Positions 23,954 through 34,346 of a DNA stretch of 64,000 nt are shown piece after piece. Every line of letters starts with the position of its first letter. Within the stretch, counting starts at the first letter, position 1. Made by a program: the position numbers and the translations under genes. Below the pieces are notes generated by a model that worked only from the letters and a program-made list of their open reading frames with translations, made no database searches and had not been told where the DNA came from. The DNA is taken from assembly GCA_963576735.1 (NCBI GenBank), contig OY755176.1, positions 10,401,423 through 10,465,422 on the forward strand, written 5' to 3'. The stretch is from Bedellia somnulentella (lineage: Eukaryota; Arthropoda; Insecta; Lepidoptera; Bedelliidae).

Positions 23954-24314
23954 TGTAAGCGACATGATAGTCCAGTGGGTAGAACACCCGCCCGAAAAAC
24001 AGAAGGGCATGAGTTCCAATCCTGGGACGGGCCTACACCAATTTGTCTTTTCTAAAGTCATATGTGTGGTTAATTTATCATGGTTGCTAACGGTGAGGGA
24101 AAACATCGTGAGGAAACCCACATGGCTGAGTTGTACTTAGTCATGTGACAGTGTATTCGTACAAAACGGCGATAGGCCTGCCCCCTATCACGTGAGTACA
24201 CTGTCTAAGCAAAACGTGGGTACCTTCTCTGGAAACTAGATGGCGCTTGCCATGTGAGTTCAGGAGTATTGGTACCTCTGCCAACCCCTTCGGGGAAAAA
24301 CGGCGTGAACGTTT
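23954..24314 (+). mobile_element. tRNA-derived SINE, family A, intact copy 2
   Basis: Nearly identical to the copy at 5.7 kb, with A box 'gatagtccagtgg', B box 'gagttccaatcct' and hairpin CCCC-TTCG-GGGG. It has a 15-bp target duplication ATGTAATCCTATTAT (23939-23953 and 24315-24329). The tandem tail is almost absent. High similarity between copies 1 and 2 points to recent activity. Confidence 0.92.
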
Positions 24315-24329
24315 ATGTAATCCTATTAT

Positions 24330-25035
24330 CATATTGATAGATTAGATATTTCTAAAAGCTTGCTGCTGTTTTTTTGAAACGTATCATTACTATTTTCCTT
24401 ACTATCAAATGGTGAGATTATGCAAACAAATACATTTAAACTAGATGTTTCTATGGCTTAATGTATATCTGATTACACGTATAATCATTGTATTATATTT
24501 AGATATTATATAAAATTTAATTACTGAGGAACATCAAAATATTATAAATAAATATTCATGTTATGTAGCCTAACACATAAGCAAAATTTTCTAAAAGCTT
24601 CTAAACTAAATTGATAATTTGCCAGGATCGTGCAAAATGGCGATCGATAGTCTCTTCGCACCCAAATAAAAAAATTATTTCCTGAGTATATCCAGTCCTC
24701 GTTTAAAACTTTATTTATTTTGTGGTCTCTTTTGGAATCGTTTTTTTGCTAATTATGATAATGAGTAGGGATATAAGACTTCTGGGCAACAAAATGTGGG
24801 TGACAAATGACAAGGGTTGATGAGGGTTGATTCAAACAAGTGTTTTGTTTATAACTATGTGTGATTGAACTGAGTACAATTTGTAAATCAATAACATATT
24901 TCAAGAAGGCGATAACTTTCATAGTTTGTGTCATCGATAAAATAAATAAATACTCTTTTTTGGAAACATAAAATTTGTGATTTTTATTGTTGTCATTTGA
25001 AATGAATAGGTATTTAATTTGTAAATAAAATGATT
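24330..25035. other. Anonymous sequence with an RTE 3' remnant
   Basis: At 24618-24690 (+) 'tttgccaggatcgtgcaaa', 'atggcgatcgatagtctct' and a worn 'ctgagtata' form a degraded RTE 3' end. The rest shows nothing. Confidence 0.55.
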
Positions 25036-25039
25036 AAAT

Positions 25040-25175
25040 ATAGAATAGAATAGAATAGAAAACTCTTTATTGTACATCAAATATGGAAAAACAATTACAA
25101 ATACACAGAATGAATTAACAAAAGTACAATTGGCGGTCTTATCACTAAAAGCGATCTCTTCCAGACAACCTTTGA
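25040..25175 (-). mobile_element. Non-LTR retrotransposon 3' end with (TTCTA)n tail
   Basis: Reverse-oriented 3' end: a (tagaa)4 tail at the left, 'aactctttattgtacatcaa' (an AATAAA-like polyadenylation context on the - strand) and the block 'tggcggtcttatcacta' with 'gcgatctcttccagacaac'. 5'-truncated. Confidence 0.8.
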
Positions 25176-25299
25176 ATGGAGAGGTCAATAAATTAGAGTC
25201 ATGTAATTATTATTATATTATAATTATTATATTAACATTAAATTAGAGTAAATATATAAATATAAATAAAAAAAAAGTATCCATTGTTATAATTAGAAT
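25176..25299. other. Anonymous AT-rich spacer
   Basis: Nothing recognised. Confidence 0.5.
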
Positions 25300-25445
25300 G
25301 TTTTGTTCATGAAAACCTCATGTGGGGATTATTACTAATGAATACAGGATAAATAAAGGAAAGAAAGATTTCGACACTAGCGGGGATCGAACCCGCGACT
25401 TCCGGGTATACGCCCCCGTCGCTCTGCCAATTGAGCTATAATGTC
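25300..25445 (-). mobile_element. tRNA-derived SINE, family C, head-to-head copy 1
   Basis: The - strand segment 25445 to 25373 folds as a near-complete tRNA cloverleaf. The acceptor GACATTA/TAGTGTC pairs fully, the D arm is GCTC/GAGC, and the T arm GCGGG-TTCGATC-CCCGC is perfect. The anticodon arm has only 4 bp and an 8-base loop, so it is not a functional tRNA. The sequence continues as 'gaaatctttctttcc' and a tail to about 25300, shared with copies at 43.8 and 48.6 kb. This is a SINE with a tRNA head. Confidence 0.75.
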
Positions 25446-25494
25446 AAGTGGTTACTAGTGCGAAATTCTTCATTCCTTTGCTTCTTTTTAAACT

Positions 25495-25560
25495 TTTGAA
25501 GGTCTCGGGTTCGATCCCCGCTAGTTTCGAAATTTTTCTTTCCTTTATTTACTATCAATT
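25495..25560 (+). mobile_element. tRNA-derived SINE, family C, inverted partner
   Basis: 'tcgggttcgatccccgctag' followed by 'tttcgaaatttttctttcct' repeats the 3' part of the tRNA-like head plus the body in opposite orientation to the copy ending at 25445. The two together form an inverted repeat of roughly 50 bp per arm. Confidence 0.7.
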
Positions 25561-25599
25561 GTTATATCAAGTTTTGTAAGGATAAATTAAGTTAAGTAG

Positions 25600-26285
25600 T
25601 AAGTAAAGTAAGTAGCAGAAAAGCGCTTTGCTTGAAAGCCGAAGGTCTGGGATTCGATTCGTTTGCCTTGCCATCGGGTCCCCGCTATTAAAACGGTAGT
25701 AGTCTTTCGTCTGCCGAACTGCTTAAGCCGTTGAGTTCACTACAGACTCAATCTCCTTGGTGAGGACACATATGGGCTGTGATGAGAAGGGAAGTTGAGA
25801 AGTAGCTGACTAATACTATTCATAGTATTAATGAGAAGAAGCTTCTCCTGTACATGTTTTGCGCAGTGGATTTAACTAGTAAGACTTAAGAGCAAACACT
25901 GAAGCAGCTATTTTACGAGTATCAAATACTATTAATTGAATCAGCTTAAAGCACTAAACGATGCGATAAGAAAATTGTTACTGCCTTACTCATAGCCGCC
26001 CAAATTAATACAGTTAGTTCCGTGGAGATTAAAGTGCTTCCAACTTAGCTAAGTACGAACTTCGTATGTGCTAAAACTTGAGAATAGTGACAGCTGTTTA
26101 TGCCATTTACGAGGACCGAGCAAATACATAAGCGTTGGCAGGGAATTAACGCAAACAAACAAAATGCTACACTTTCTATATGTGTGACAAAATTAACCAC
26201 ATGATTGGTGCAGTCTTATTGACATATTTAAGCACAGCATAGAAATATATTTTTTCATAGAGGAGAATTTTATTTTTATAACATC
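25600..26285. other. Anonymous sequence, possible worn SINE head
   Basis: At 25615-25665 'aagcgctttgcttgaaagc' and 'gggattcgattc' look like a tRNA-related head with a B box, but I found no second copy. The rest is unrecognised. Confidence 0.35.
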
Positions 26286-26450
26286 CGTATGCAAGTGGAT
26301 AGGTGACTAGCTTCTGGGTCCGGATGTCGCTGGTTGGAATCCATCTGAGGGAACCATTTATGTGATTAACACAAATAATTATTTCTTGGTCTTAGATGTT
26401 ATTTATATTTCAAGTATCTTTCACTGCTGACTCCCTGTGATTTTTAGGAC
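26286..26450 (+). mobile_element. tRNA-derived SINE (another family)
   Basis: 'atgcaagtggataggtgac' resembles an A box and 'gctggttggaatcc' a B box (GGTTCGAATCC with one change). The downstream 'ttatttcttggtcttagatg' resembles the body of an insect tRNA-SINE. Single copy in the window, so moderate confidence. Confidence 0.5.
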
Positions 26451-27196
26451 GATGATAAGTAGCAAATGGGATTCTTCTTCTTATTAATGGGTTAAGTTTT
26501 TTTTATATATATTCATTACAGGCAAACAATCATACAAACAAACCTTTCAGCTTTTTAATATAATTAATATCTTTGTACTAAGAATCCTACAAGCAGACTT
26601 TATACTTTATCGGTATATTTGTTTAAAAATAGGGTGAAATAAAAGATCTTTTGCGGTGTATTGTAATCAGTGTTATAATAAGGGTCCAGTTATAAAATAA
26701 ATAACTCTAGTGGCAGAAAAATACAAATATTCAAAAATAATTTTTACTCTGCTAAATAAATATTTAAAACATTCAGAATTGTCTTTTAAAATATATTAAA
26801 TACTTTGAGCTTTGTACACTGTTCATGGGTTATAAAGTTTTCATTGTTAAATTATGTATTTTGTTCTTGCGGAATCAGAACAGTATTGATTTTTTCTTTG
26901 TTTAACAGTTTCAATAATTTTACCAAATTTTCGTAGCTTTATGTCAACATCTGTTAGTGATCAAACAACGCTTAAACATTCTCGCAGTTGTTGTTTTAAT
27001 AAATAATTTAACTGCAAAGCCAGTTTCAATCTATTTGGCGGTTTTTGTCCGACACGCATTAAACCACATACAAATTAATGTCTTTCTCAGTATATCAATC
27101 CATTTACAGATTCCGTAATTTAGGTATGCAGTTACTTAATCTTTACTAAAACTTATTTTAATATACAAACCCAATATACTTACTATATTTACTTAT
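26451..27196. other. Anonymous sequence
   Basis: AT-rich, no gene or repeat recognised. Confidence 0.5.
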
Positions 27197-27445
27197 ACAT
27201 ACATTCATACATATACTCACGGCTATAAATCCCTAAAAGGGGTAGCCAGAGCTAAGAAATCAGAAATTCCTCAGCCACTTTTGGAAGTTGCGTGAGGAAA
27301 AGATGATAAAATAAAGGTTGCTGGTGATGGGTCTCCAACCGCATCGCCCAAAAATCCCTTAAAAGCCCCAGTACCGTTAGTCGCCTCTTACGTACACCCA
27401 CCGAAAGAAATGGGGTAGTGCTATTCTATGCCGACACTACACAGC
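27197..27445 (-). mobile_element. Repeat family B, near full length
   Basis: Reverse-oriented: tail 'catacattcatacatatact', hairpin 'ccctaaaagggg', 'ctccaaccgcatcgcccaaa', 5' terminus 'gccgacactacacagc'. One of the best-preserved copies. Confidence 0.88.
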
Positions 27446-28222
27446 TTATATTGTACATTTACTTATATTGTATTATTTTCTTTGTTCTAATATACATAAA
27501 ACAATAGAAACTGAACTAAATTACCAAGTCATTATACTATTAAAGACACTTCTGTAACAAACTTCCATCAACCAAGAACCAATATTTTATTATTATCATC
27601 CAAAAATACTGTGGGAATCCATTCTTTTGGTACGAAGCCACACGTGTGATGTACTGACGTTTAATTAAGGGAGTATTAATATAAGTTAAGAGCAGACGGA
27701 TATGGGTGCAGTGTCATGACCGCCTGGCTAATGACAGTTTTTGATGTTGTCGTTGAAATTATTGAAAAAAGGAATAAAATACTTCTTATATTCCCAAGTT
27801 ATAGTGTATTGGATATCTATTATTTATTTATTATACAGAGAAATATTTATTTGCGTAAATACTCAGCTGACTAAAAAAGTATTTCATATATAATATCGTC
27901 AAGTTAATATCCCTTACCTAGTCAGGTTAGTAATTTTTTTAGGGAATAACTTGATCTGTGTGCTGCGCCCGACGTCTTCTTACTTTTTAGACAAACAGGT
28001 GTTTTTTTTACCGAATTGAAATAAACGTTGAGATTTTATTAATTTACTTACCTTGGATTTGAAGACATTGCAAAACCTTCTTTTATATAAATAAATAGTG
28101 GACCACCCCGTTTTCGCACGGGTAGTGTTATAGTTTAAATATAATAACACGAATTTTTAAATATATAGATAATTCCTAGTTAATTAGGTTAACTTCCGTT
28201 TACATACTTTTTACTAAGTTTA
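27446..28222. other. Anonymous sequence
   Basis: No gene recognised. 'aatttacttaccttgg' at about 28045 would be a good splice donor on the - strand, but no exon can be supported behind it. Confidence 0.4.
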
Positions 28223-28375
28223 ATACTTAAACTCAGCCCATTATTCCCATTGGGGTAGGCATAGACTATCGATCGCCATTTTGCACGATCTTGACCAATC
28301 TCTCTTGCTTCCCTTACATTCATTATTCTTCTCATACATGCTCTTGTAATCTTCTCACTCCGGACTCCCGTTCTT
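28223..28375 (-). mobile_element. RTE-type LINE, 3' fragment
   Basis: 'cattattcccattggggtag' followed by 'gcatagactatcgatcgcca' and 'ctcatacatgctcttgtaat' match the RTE 3' end in the same orientation as the 7.9-kb copy. The final TAA/CGTGA part is lost and the frame is damaged. Confidence 0.8.
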
Positions 28376-28568
28376 ATACATACTAGACGACGTTTTTATA
28401 CAACTACGAGTATACCTGATAACTAGCTTAGCCGCTACAAATGCGATAAAGCGTGGTGTGGGTTTAAATTCTGAGGAATCCTTACACCAATATGTATAAA
28501 ATCAGAACTATGATTATTTTATGAAAAAATATTCATCAATTATATATAGGTATTGATAATATCGAAGT

Positions 28569-28626
28569 TTCCCGCAGTGAGATTCGAAGCCGTGATTTAA
28601 CAAGCATATCCACTAGACCATGGGAA
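28569..28626 (-). pseudogene. tRNA-like sequence (Glu-type head), deleted
   Basis: On the - strand 'TTCCCATGGTCTAGTGG' has a perfect A box (TGGTCTAGTGG) and 'GGCTTCGAATCTC' a good B box; TTCCC pairs with the terminal GGGAA. It is only 58 bases long, so most of the anticodon arm is missing. It most resembles a tRNA-Glu-type head and is either a tRNA pseudogene or a SINE promoter remnant. Confidence 0.55.
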
Positions 28627-28639
28627 TCGAAATAATTGC

Positions 28640-29160
28640 ATTTAAAATACGTTGGCACGAGTTATACCAACGATCGATTTAATAATACACGTTAGGTTGC
28701 ACTGGTAAGACTATATATAAGGTACCAACGATATAAAGTTAACCAACCAATATGTGCTTTAGCTAAAGAGTACTATCTATGTTCATCGTAGTTTGATCAT
28801 TCAACAAACAAACCTAAACATGTATTAACGAATTAAAATAGCGGACTTTACATTTTTTGTGACCACACTTCTAACTTTATTTAAATTATGAATCTGGGAG
28901 TCAAACAGCAACTTTGCATAATTTTATTTATTTTTTAAAACGAGTTTTACTCCAGTCATATTTGTCGCCCTACGGGCTTAGCTTTGCATATGCAACTCTT
29001 GAAAAACTTCATTCAAATAAAGGCATATTTGAATGGAAGTAAGCATTTTGTCGCAAAATTAAATTAGTAGATAAGTTTTGTGAACAACGTTAGCGCTTTG
29101 TAGTTTGGACTTGTTTACTCTAAATATAAAATCCAATGTGCTTAACATTAAATTCCGTTG
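28640..29160. other. Anonymous sequence
   Basis: Nothing recognised. Confidence 0.45.
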
Positions 29161-29300
29161 TTACAGCGGTGATTATCTAAGGCAGTTAGTCCTGCTTGGT
29201 CATTGTCTGCGCTGTAAGGTTTAGTGTGGCTTGGTTGCCTAGCAACGTTAATCACGTGGGCTGACCCCTGCTACACGATACACGCTAACCACGGTAACTG
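29161..29300. promoter_or_regulatory. Possible cis-regulatory patch with an RFX-type X-box and an E-box
   Basis: A GC-richer, apparently unique patch. GTTGCCTAGCAAC (29234-29246) is a near-palindromic X-box of the kind bound by RFX factors, and CACGTG (29253-29258) is a canonical E-box 6 bp further on. Motifs this short occur by chance, so this is only a suggestion from spacing and composition. Confidence 0.25.
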
Positions 29301-29486
29301 ATTCTGGGAGCTTATGTATTTTGTTAAGAAAATGTCTTATTTTCGCTACTGGGGTATTAGTTTATTTTGTTAGAAGAGTAAACTATTTTTAGGTATTTGC
29401 CCGCACGAGATTAAATTGTGTGATTAAAGTCTTAAATATTATTAAACTATTAAATACTTTTAAAAGGTGATATTTGTAACTGTATG

Positions 29487-29700
29487 TGCCGTGTAGCGCC
29501 GGCTTAGAATGTCACTACCCCTTTCAACGGGTGTCGTAAAAGGCGACTAAGGGGCTTTTTTAAGTGGTTTTTGCGCGATGCGGTCGGAAACCCATCACCA
29601 ACGATAATCTATTTCTAACATCTTGTACCTCCTATCAACTTCCAAATGTGGCTGAGGAGTTTCAATCAGTGCTAAAGCTCTGGCTTCAGCGCAGGAAAAT
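29487..29700 (+). mobile_element. Repeat family B, old copy
   Basis: Begins with the family 5' terminus 'tgccgtgtagcgccggctta', then 'gggtgtcgtaaaaggcgact' and 'gcgatgcggtcggaaaccca'. The 3' hairpin and tail are lost in divergent sequence. Confidence 0.8.
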
Positions 29701-30364
29701 AAAAAATATAATTTTATTTGAATATATAAGTTCCAAACACACATATCAAGTAATCTAGCAAAGTTTAATTTAATTACTTGGAATGATGAAAAAAACAAAC
29801 ATTCAAATTGAGTACTTACTTTTTTTAAGTCGGTCGAAAAAGAGGCGATCGCATTTACCTAGTAGAAAATATCAGCAGAAAATTAATTTGATGCAAACGA
29901 AGTTTTCATCTCATCCAACAAGATTTAAAGTATTGCTGTGACTGTAATTCAGCGTAAAAATACTAACGATATTCTTTTATGTTATGAATATTTGCATTCG
30001 ATTTAGAAATGAAAGCAATTTGATACAAAAGGGACCGAGATATTTTGGTATTTGTAGTTGTAATATTATTATTTTTTATTACAGTTAAATAATAAAAAAA
30101 ATATTTTTATTTAAAGACCATGAAACATCTCCTACTCAAATATATTTATGAATTTATGTTTCCTAAAAATTTTATAAATTATTTTTAGTAGTAGCCAACT
30201 GTCTTTATTAATGTCATCAAAGTTTTTTTTTTATTCTGCTTACTATAAATTTAAAAGCTCCTATAAACCTTAGTCGACTCCTAAGACACCCGCGGAAGAA
30301 ATAGGTTGGTGCTATTTTAAACCGACACTGATATACTTTTTAGTCTTTGGTCACCTTCTCATAA
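29701..30364. other. Anonymous sequence with a family B fragment
   Basis: At 30262-30335 (-) 'ccttagtcgactcctaagac' and 'ttttaaaccgacactgat' are a worn family B 5' part. Nothing else recognised. Confidence 0.55.
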
Positions 30365-30490
30365 TAATAAAAATCAATACTCTTTATTGCACATCAAAAC
30401 ACAAATTATTTACAATAATAACATAAACCGTTTACATTGAAGTACAATTGGCGGCCTTATCGCTAAGAGCGATTTCTTCCAGACAACCTT
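30365..30490 (-). mobile_element. Non-LTR retrotransposon 3' end
   Basis: 'aatactctttattgcacatc', 'tggcggccttatcgctaaga' and 'gcgatttcttccagacaacc' match the copy at 25.1 kb in the same orientation. 5'-truncated. Confidence 0.8.
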
Positions 30491-31859
30491 TATTTATCTA
30501 TTCTTATATGCATTTACTGAATTTATCGTCAATTTTGAGTCTAGAAACACAAGTATCTTATTACATGTTATACTTAATGCCAATACCACCAATTATTATA
30601 CCACTGAAAGATGAGACTATTAGGATAGATAGACTATAGATAGATAGAGAACTATGAGTGGGGTCTTCTGATACAGGTATTATTACTTAATAGAAGGCCC
30701 CAGCAGCGACTTATATTATAACATCTGGTTTTTGAACTAAACATTTTTATTTTTTTATTTTATTAGAAATTGACTTTACCGTAGATGGTCGAAAACGATA
30801 GTTTTGATCCTTCATTTTCTAGATGAACTTCAGTTAGATGTATATGAAACCAGATAAGTCTTTCTGCGCTATGCACGGTAGTAATCAGGTTTTCCAGAGT
30901 TTGGAAAATAAACTTCCAGTCAGTAAAACTATGTAAAAGAATAGTCTGCTCTGTTTCCTTATAGTCCCATTTAAATTTGGATTTCTCCTTTTTTCTTTCT
31001 TTTATCTAAAAAAATACGGACATATTATATACAGATCAAGTTCAAGCCCCTACTCCTTATTTTGTAATGTTTTTTTTTCAGATTTGTTTGATTTAGACAA
31101 TTTAATGTATATTTGTTGCGAACTTCAAATTTAATTGGTCGCTGGATCGATAATTTCCTGTCATTACTTTATTTTTAACCCCACTACAGCAAGGCCAAAA
31201 GAATGACTATTAAAAATTTAATTAGGTATGAAAGTATGTTCCTTGGTAGAGAGTAAACTACTGAACCGATTTTTAATTTATAGTCTACCGTATTACAGTT
31301 AACAGGTAGGAATATAAATGAGTATTAAAATGTAGAAAAACAAATAATAATATATAAATATAGAATTGTAATAAAAATAAATACACATAAAAATAAAGTC
31401 AATGTAGTTTTTACTTAATTGATCGTTGATTTGTTCGGTGCACATTATGCCGACGTATTTGTTTAGTACTTCGATAATTTATGTACCAAAGATGCCGCAC
31501 TTCAACGCACGAAAGTGGACCGCGAGAATGACAAGACTGTTTGACAATTAAATATTTATTTTTCTATTTCCTATTATTTATTGCAAGATCTAGCACGCGA
31601 CTGTCAGTGAAACAGTGCTTACCATATAAAAAAGCACTGTTTGGCCGGGCCGTTTTTCGTGCTTTGTTGGTTTATCTTTGGTATATATGATCGAAGGTTT
31701 AGTATAATAATTATTTTTTCCTGATTGGACTGCATTCTTTGATAATATACTTGAAGACTCAAAACTATTGACCAAATCTTGTAAACACAGTTTATAAAGA
31801 TAAGGTATATAATGCCTAGTACTAATCAAATAATAATGTATTGTATTACTTTTTTGCAG
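30491..31859. other. Anonymous sequence upstream of the candidate exon
   Basis: No repeat family recognised over most of it. 'cctagtactaatc' near 31818 fits a branch point and 'attacttttttgcag' the acceptor for the exon that follows. Confidence 0.45.
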
Positions 31860-32019
31860 GTACCTATCAACTAGCTGAAGGAGTATCACTAAATACTAAA
31901 TAGATTTGACATTTACAATAAATACACTAAGTGAACACAAGTACCACATAAGTGAGTACAATTAGTGAATTATATGTGAAGTGAGGTGTGAAAGTGAAGT
32001 GTAGGAATATGTGCTTAAA
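31860..32019 (+). other. Possible 5'UTR part of a host exon
   Basis: Lies between a good splice acceptor (31851-31859) and the ATG of the candidate first coding exon. It has a stop in the ATG frame ('agctga'), so it would be untranslated. It is rich in 'aagtga'-type repeats. Confidence 0.35.
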
Positions 32020-32119
32020 ATGAAGTTGTGGAAAAGCCTTAAGGTTTCGATTGGGAACCGCGGTGATTCAAAAACACAGGAGATTCACCAATGGGCTGGA
32101 CAAGGATATGAATTAGACG
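32020..32119 (+). CDS. Candidate first coding exon of a host gene
   Basis: An ATG starts a 33-codon open frame that reads MKLWKSLKVSIGNRGDSKTQ and continues EIHQWAGQGYELD, ending one base into the next codon at a donor 'g|gttagt'. The composition is protein-like, and GC and CpG rise relative to the flanks. The acceptor 160 bp upstream would join a 5'UTR exon. No other copy occurs in the window, so it is unlikely to be a transposon. I do not recognise the protein. Its neighbours on both sides are repeats, as expected inside or beside large introns. The next exon was not found. Confidence 0.5.
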
Positions 32120-32335
32120 GTTAGTAACAGAAAATCCTTTTACCTTTTAAACCCTTTTGCTGAAATATTTGTACCAAGTAAGACAAAATATAATAAAAAA
32201 TGTTATAGCTATGCTGAGAGGCATGGGTTCAAATGTTCAAATAAAAGGCGGGCCATAACCGTCGTGTCTTTAGTTTCATATGTGTCATATGTGTGATTAA
32301 ATTATCGTTATTAACGTTGAAGGAAAACATACATA

Positions 32336-32430
32336 CATATACATAAACTCACGCCGTTAGTTCCCGTTGGAGTAAGCAGAGACTATCGATCGCCACTATT
32401 TACGATCCTGACACCTCTCTAGCTTGGAGA
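32336..32430 (-). mobile_element. RTE-type LINE 3' stub nested in SINE A
   Basis: A 'catacatacatatacat' tail, then 'actcacgccgttagttcccg' and 'gactatcgatcgccac'. It is bordered by similar 'gaaaacat'/'gaaaaacat' sequences, a probable target duplication taken from the SINE. Confidence 0.75.
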
Positions 32431-32513
32431 AAAACATTGTTAGAAAACCTACATGGCACAGTGTATTCGTATAAATCAGAGATAAGTCTGCCCCCAATCA
32501 CTAAAGTATATTA

Positions 32514-32773
32514 CATACATACATATACTCACGGCTATAATTCCCTAGAAGGGGTAGCCAGAGCCAAGGAATTATAAATTCCTCAGCCACTTTTGGAAGT
32601 TGAGTGGGGAAAAGGCGGTAAAATAAAGGTTTTTGTCTCCAACCGCATCGCCCAAAAATCCAATATAAAGCCCCGATACCCTTAGTCGCCTCTTACGACA
32701 CCCATGGGTAGAAAGGGTTAGCGACATTCTAAGCCGGCACTAAACGGCAATCTAAGCCGGCACTACACGGCAA
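32514..32773 (-). mobile_element. Repeat family B with 12-bp duplication, nested in SINE A
   Basis: A near full-length family B copy flanked by TAAAGTATATTA (32502-32513 and 32774-32785). Its 5' end is unusual: the terminal 'ctaagccggcactaaacgg' is repeated as 'ctaagccggcactacacgg', a ~24-bp terminal duplication. Confidence 0.9.
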
Positions 32774-33035
32774 TAAAGTATATTATCCAAGCAAAACATG
32801 GGCTGAAAACAATAATGTCAATAATGTCAAGTGATGTTGAGCAGTATTAGAAACTCTGCCACATTTCAGGGATATACGATGTGAACGTTTGAGTTTTAGT
32901 TGAGACACAAAGAAAAGAGTCCAGAGAATAAGAGTTTAAAATTAATTATCTAATGATGAAAATAATCCATGCTTCAAACGTGTCATTACGAAAATTAACT
33001 GCCCTTGTTTTGTATATACCATAAATATACCAAAA

Positions 33036-33511
33036 CTGCGTTAGCCCAATCTCTTATTCTTGATTATGCTGACACCTGCTATCTCGATCTAACTGAAGAT
33101 CAACTGAACAAACTTGAGCGCTTACAAAACTTATGTATTAGGTTTATTTTCGGACTGCGTAAATATGACCATGTCTCTGCGTATCGCAATAAACTTCAGT
33201 GGCTTCCAATTCGTCTCCGCCGGAATGCACATACTCTGTCTCTCCTGTACTCTATCTTGTTTAATCCTGCCACCCCCTCCTACCTTAAAGAGCGTTTCCA
33301 ATTCCTTCACTCTTCACATGACCTCAATCTGCGTTCTTACCACAATCTTTTGTTGAGTACCCCTTCCCATTCCACCAATTTTTACAGTTCCTCCTTTACC
33401 ATCCAGGCTGTACAACTATGGAACGGTCTTCCTGTAGAGGTGCGATTAGCCAAGTCTCTCCCTATTTTCAAGAACATGGTAAAAAAACACTTCCTTTCCG
33501 AAACACTATAA
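33036..33511 (+). CDS. LINE ORF2 C-terminal fragment (Jockey-type)
   Basis: Reads through motifs found after the RT domain: ILDYADTCYLDLTEDQLNKL, ERLQNLCIRFIFGL and a conserved tail ending VQLWNGLPVEVRLAKSL. This C-terminal block occurs in many lepidopteran Jockey-like elements. The frame is intact to its stop, but the RT catalytic domain and endonuclease are absent. The upstream codons from 33005 (starting at a TTG) belong to flanking DNA. It is a dead fragment with no function of its own. Confidence 0.8.
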
Positions 33512-33590
33512 TATTATTTGTGTTGCATAATAACGTAATCTGTAACGTTACGTGTCTTAAGTCTTAATCCCCTTATGGAAATAAAACCTA
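33036..33590 (+). mobile_element. Jockey-type LINE, 5'-truncated
   Basis: The last ~160 codons of a LINE ORF2 followed by a short 3'UTR. The 3'UTR contains 'cgtgtctta' and its complement 'taagacacg' about 30 bp apart, a possible hairpin. I saw no target duplication. Confidence 0.75.
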
Positions 33591-34167
33591 AGACACGAAA
33601 TGGGGAGAGCAAGGAGACTAAATAAAACAAGAAAGAAGTTACACCAGTCTATTAAAAATTAGATATACACAATACAAAAGAAAGAATTATTTAAAATAAA
33701 TATAACTAAATAACGATACTGATGCGATTCCAACTTCCACGTTCTGGCTGGAGCGAAGGTATTAGTAATCTCCAAAATCAGTAGTATAGCTGACGAAAAC
33801 AAAGGTCCAGATACCACTCTGACTGGTTTATCAAATTCTGCCAGGGTATAAAATTCGATATATTATTCTTAGGTGTTTTAGCAAAAGGACACCAAGTAGT
33901 AAAGGTTGTTCAATATATCAACGGTAGTAGTCGCTATCAGAAATAATCTTCAGTCCGATATCTTTTTAAGGATCTCTTCTAGAATCATGAATTTGTTCTC
34001 CCCCCATTAAAAAAACATCTTGACAATCAATCAAAAAATCCCAATAGACAATAAAACCTAAAAGAAGGATTTTTTTAAAAGAGTTTCAGTTAACATAAAA
34101 AGATGAAAACAGATAAATTTCAGTAAGTAAAATGTCCTAGCCTTACATTAAAAATAAAATTGAATTC
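33591..34167. other. Anonymous spacer
   Basis: No gene or repeat recognised between the LINE fragment and the LTR element. Confidence 0.45.
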
Positions 34168-34172
34168 CTGCG

Positions 34173-34291
34173 TGTTATTTCGGATATAAAGAAAACGCGT
34201 GTTAACAGTTACAGCTATTTATTCTGACTGACTAATTCAAAAGTAGTACAATTATTTTTCCACCCACATACAATTATTCCTAAAACTAACA
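34173..34291 (-). repeat. LTR (3' LTR of the element)
   Basis: 119 bp, begins tgttatttcggatataaaga and ends aactaaca on the + strand. One substitution from the other LTR (T against G near position 84). Confidence 0.95.
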
Positions 34292-34303
34292 TCCCTCCCC
34301 CTA
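34292..34303 (-). other. Polypurine tract
   Basis: On the - strand TAGGGGGAGGGA lies directly before the 3' LTR: the expected primer for plus-strand DNA synthesis in LTR elements. Confidence 0.85.
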
Positions 34304-34346
34304 TATTTTTGAAGTAGTAACATATATATTTGTCACACTAAACATA

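Larger units (their letters stand above)
32205..32900 (+). mobile_element. SINE family A, old copy broken by two insertions
   Basis: Pieces of SINE A in order: 'aaaggcgggccataaccgtc' (head end, about 32245), 'gaaggaaaacat' (before 32336), 'aacattgttagaaaaccta' (after 32430), 'ctgcccccaatcac' (about 32490), and after 32774 'ccaagcaaaacatgggc' through 'gatatacgatgtgaacg'. The interruptions are an RTE stub and a family B repeat. Confidence 0.8.

Noticed and set aside
25373..25445. Functional tRNA gene on the - strand
   Set aside because: The anticodon arm has only four pairs and an eight-base loop, and the sequence recurs as a SINE head elsewhere in the window.
28045..28085. Splice donor with a short ATG-containing exon on the - strand
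   Set aside because: No acceptor and only a few codons; not supportable.
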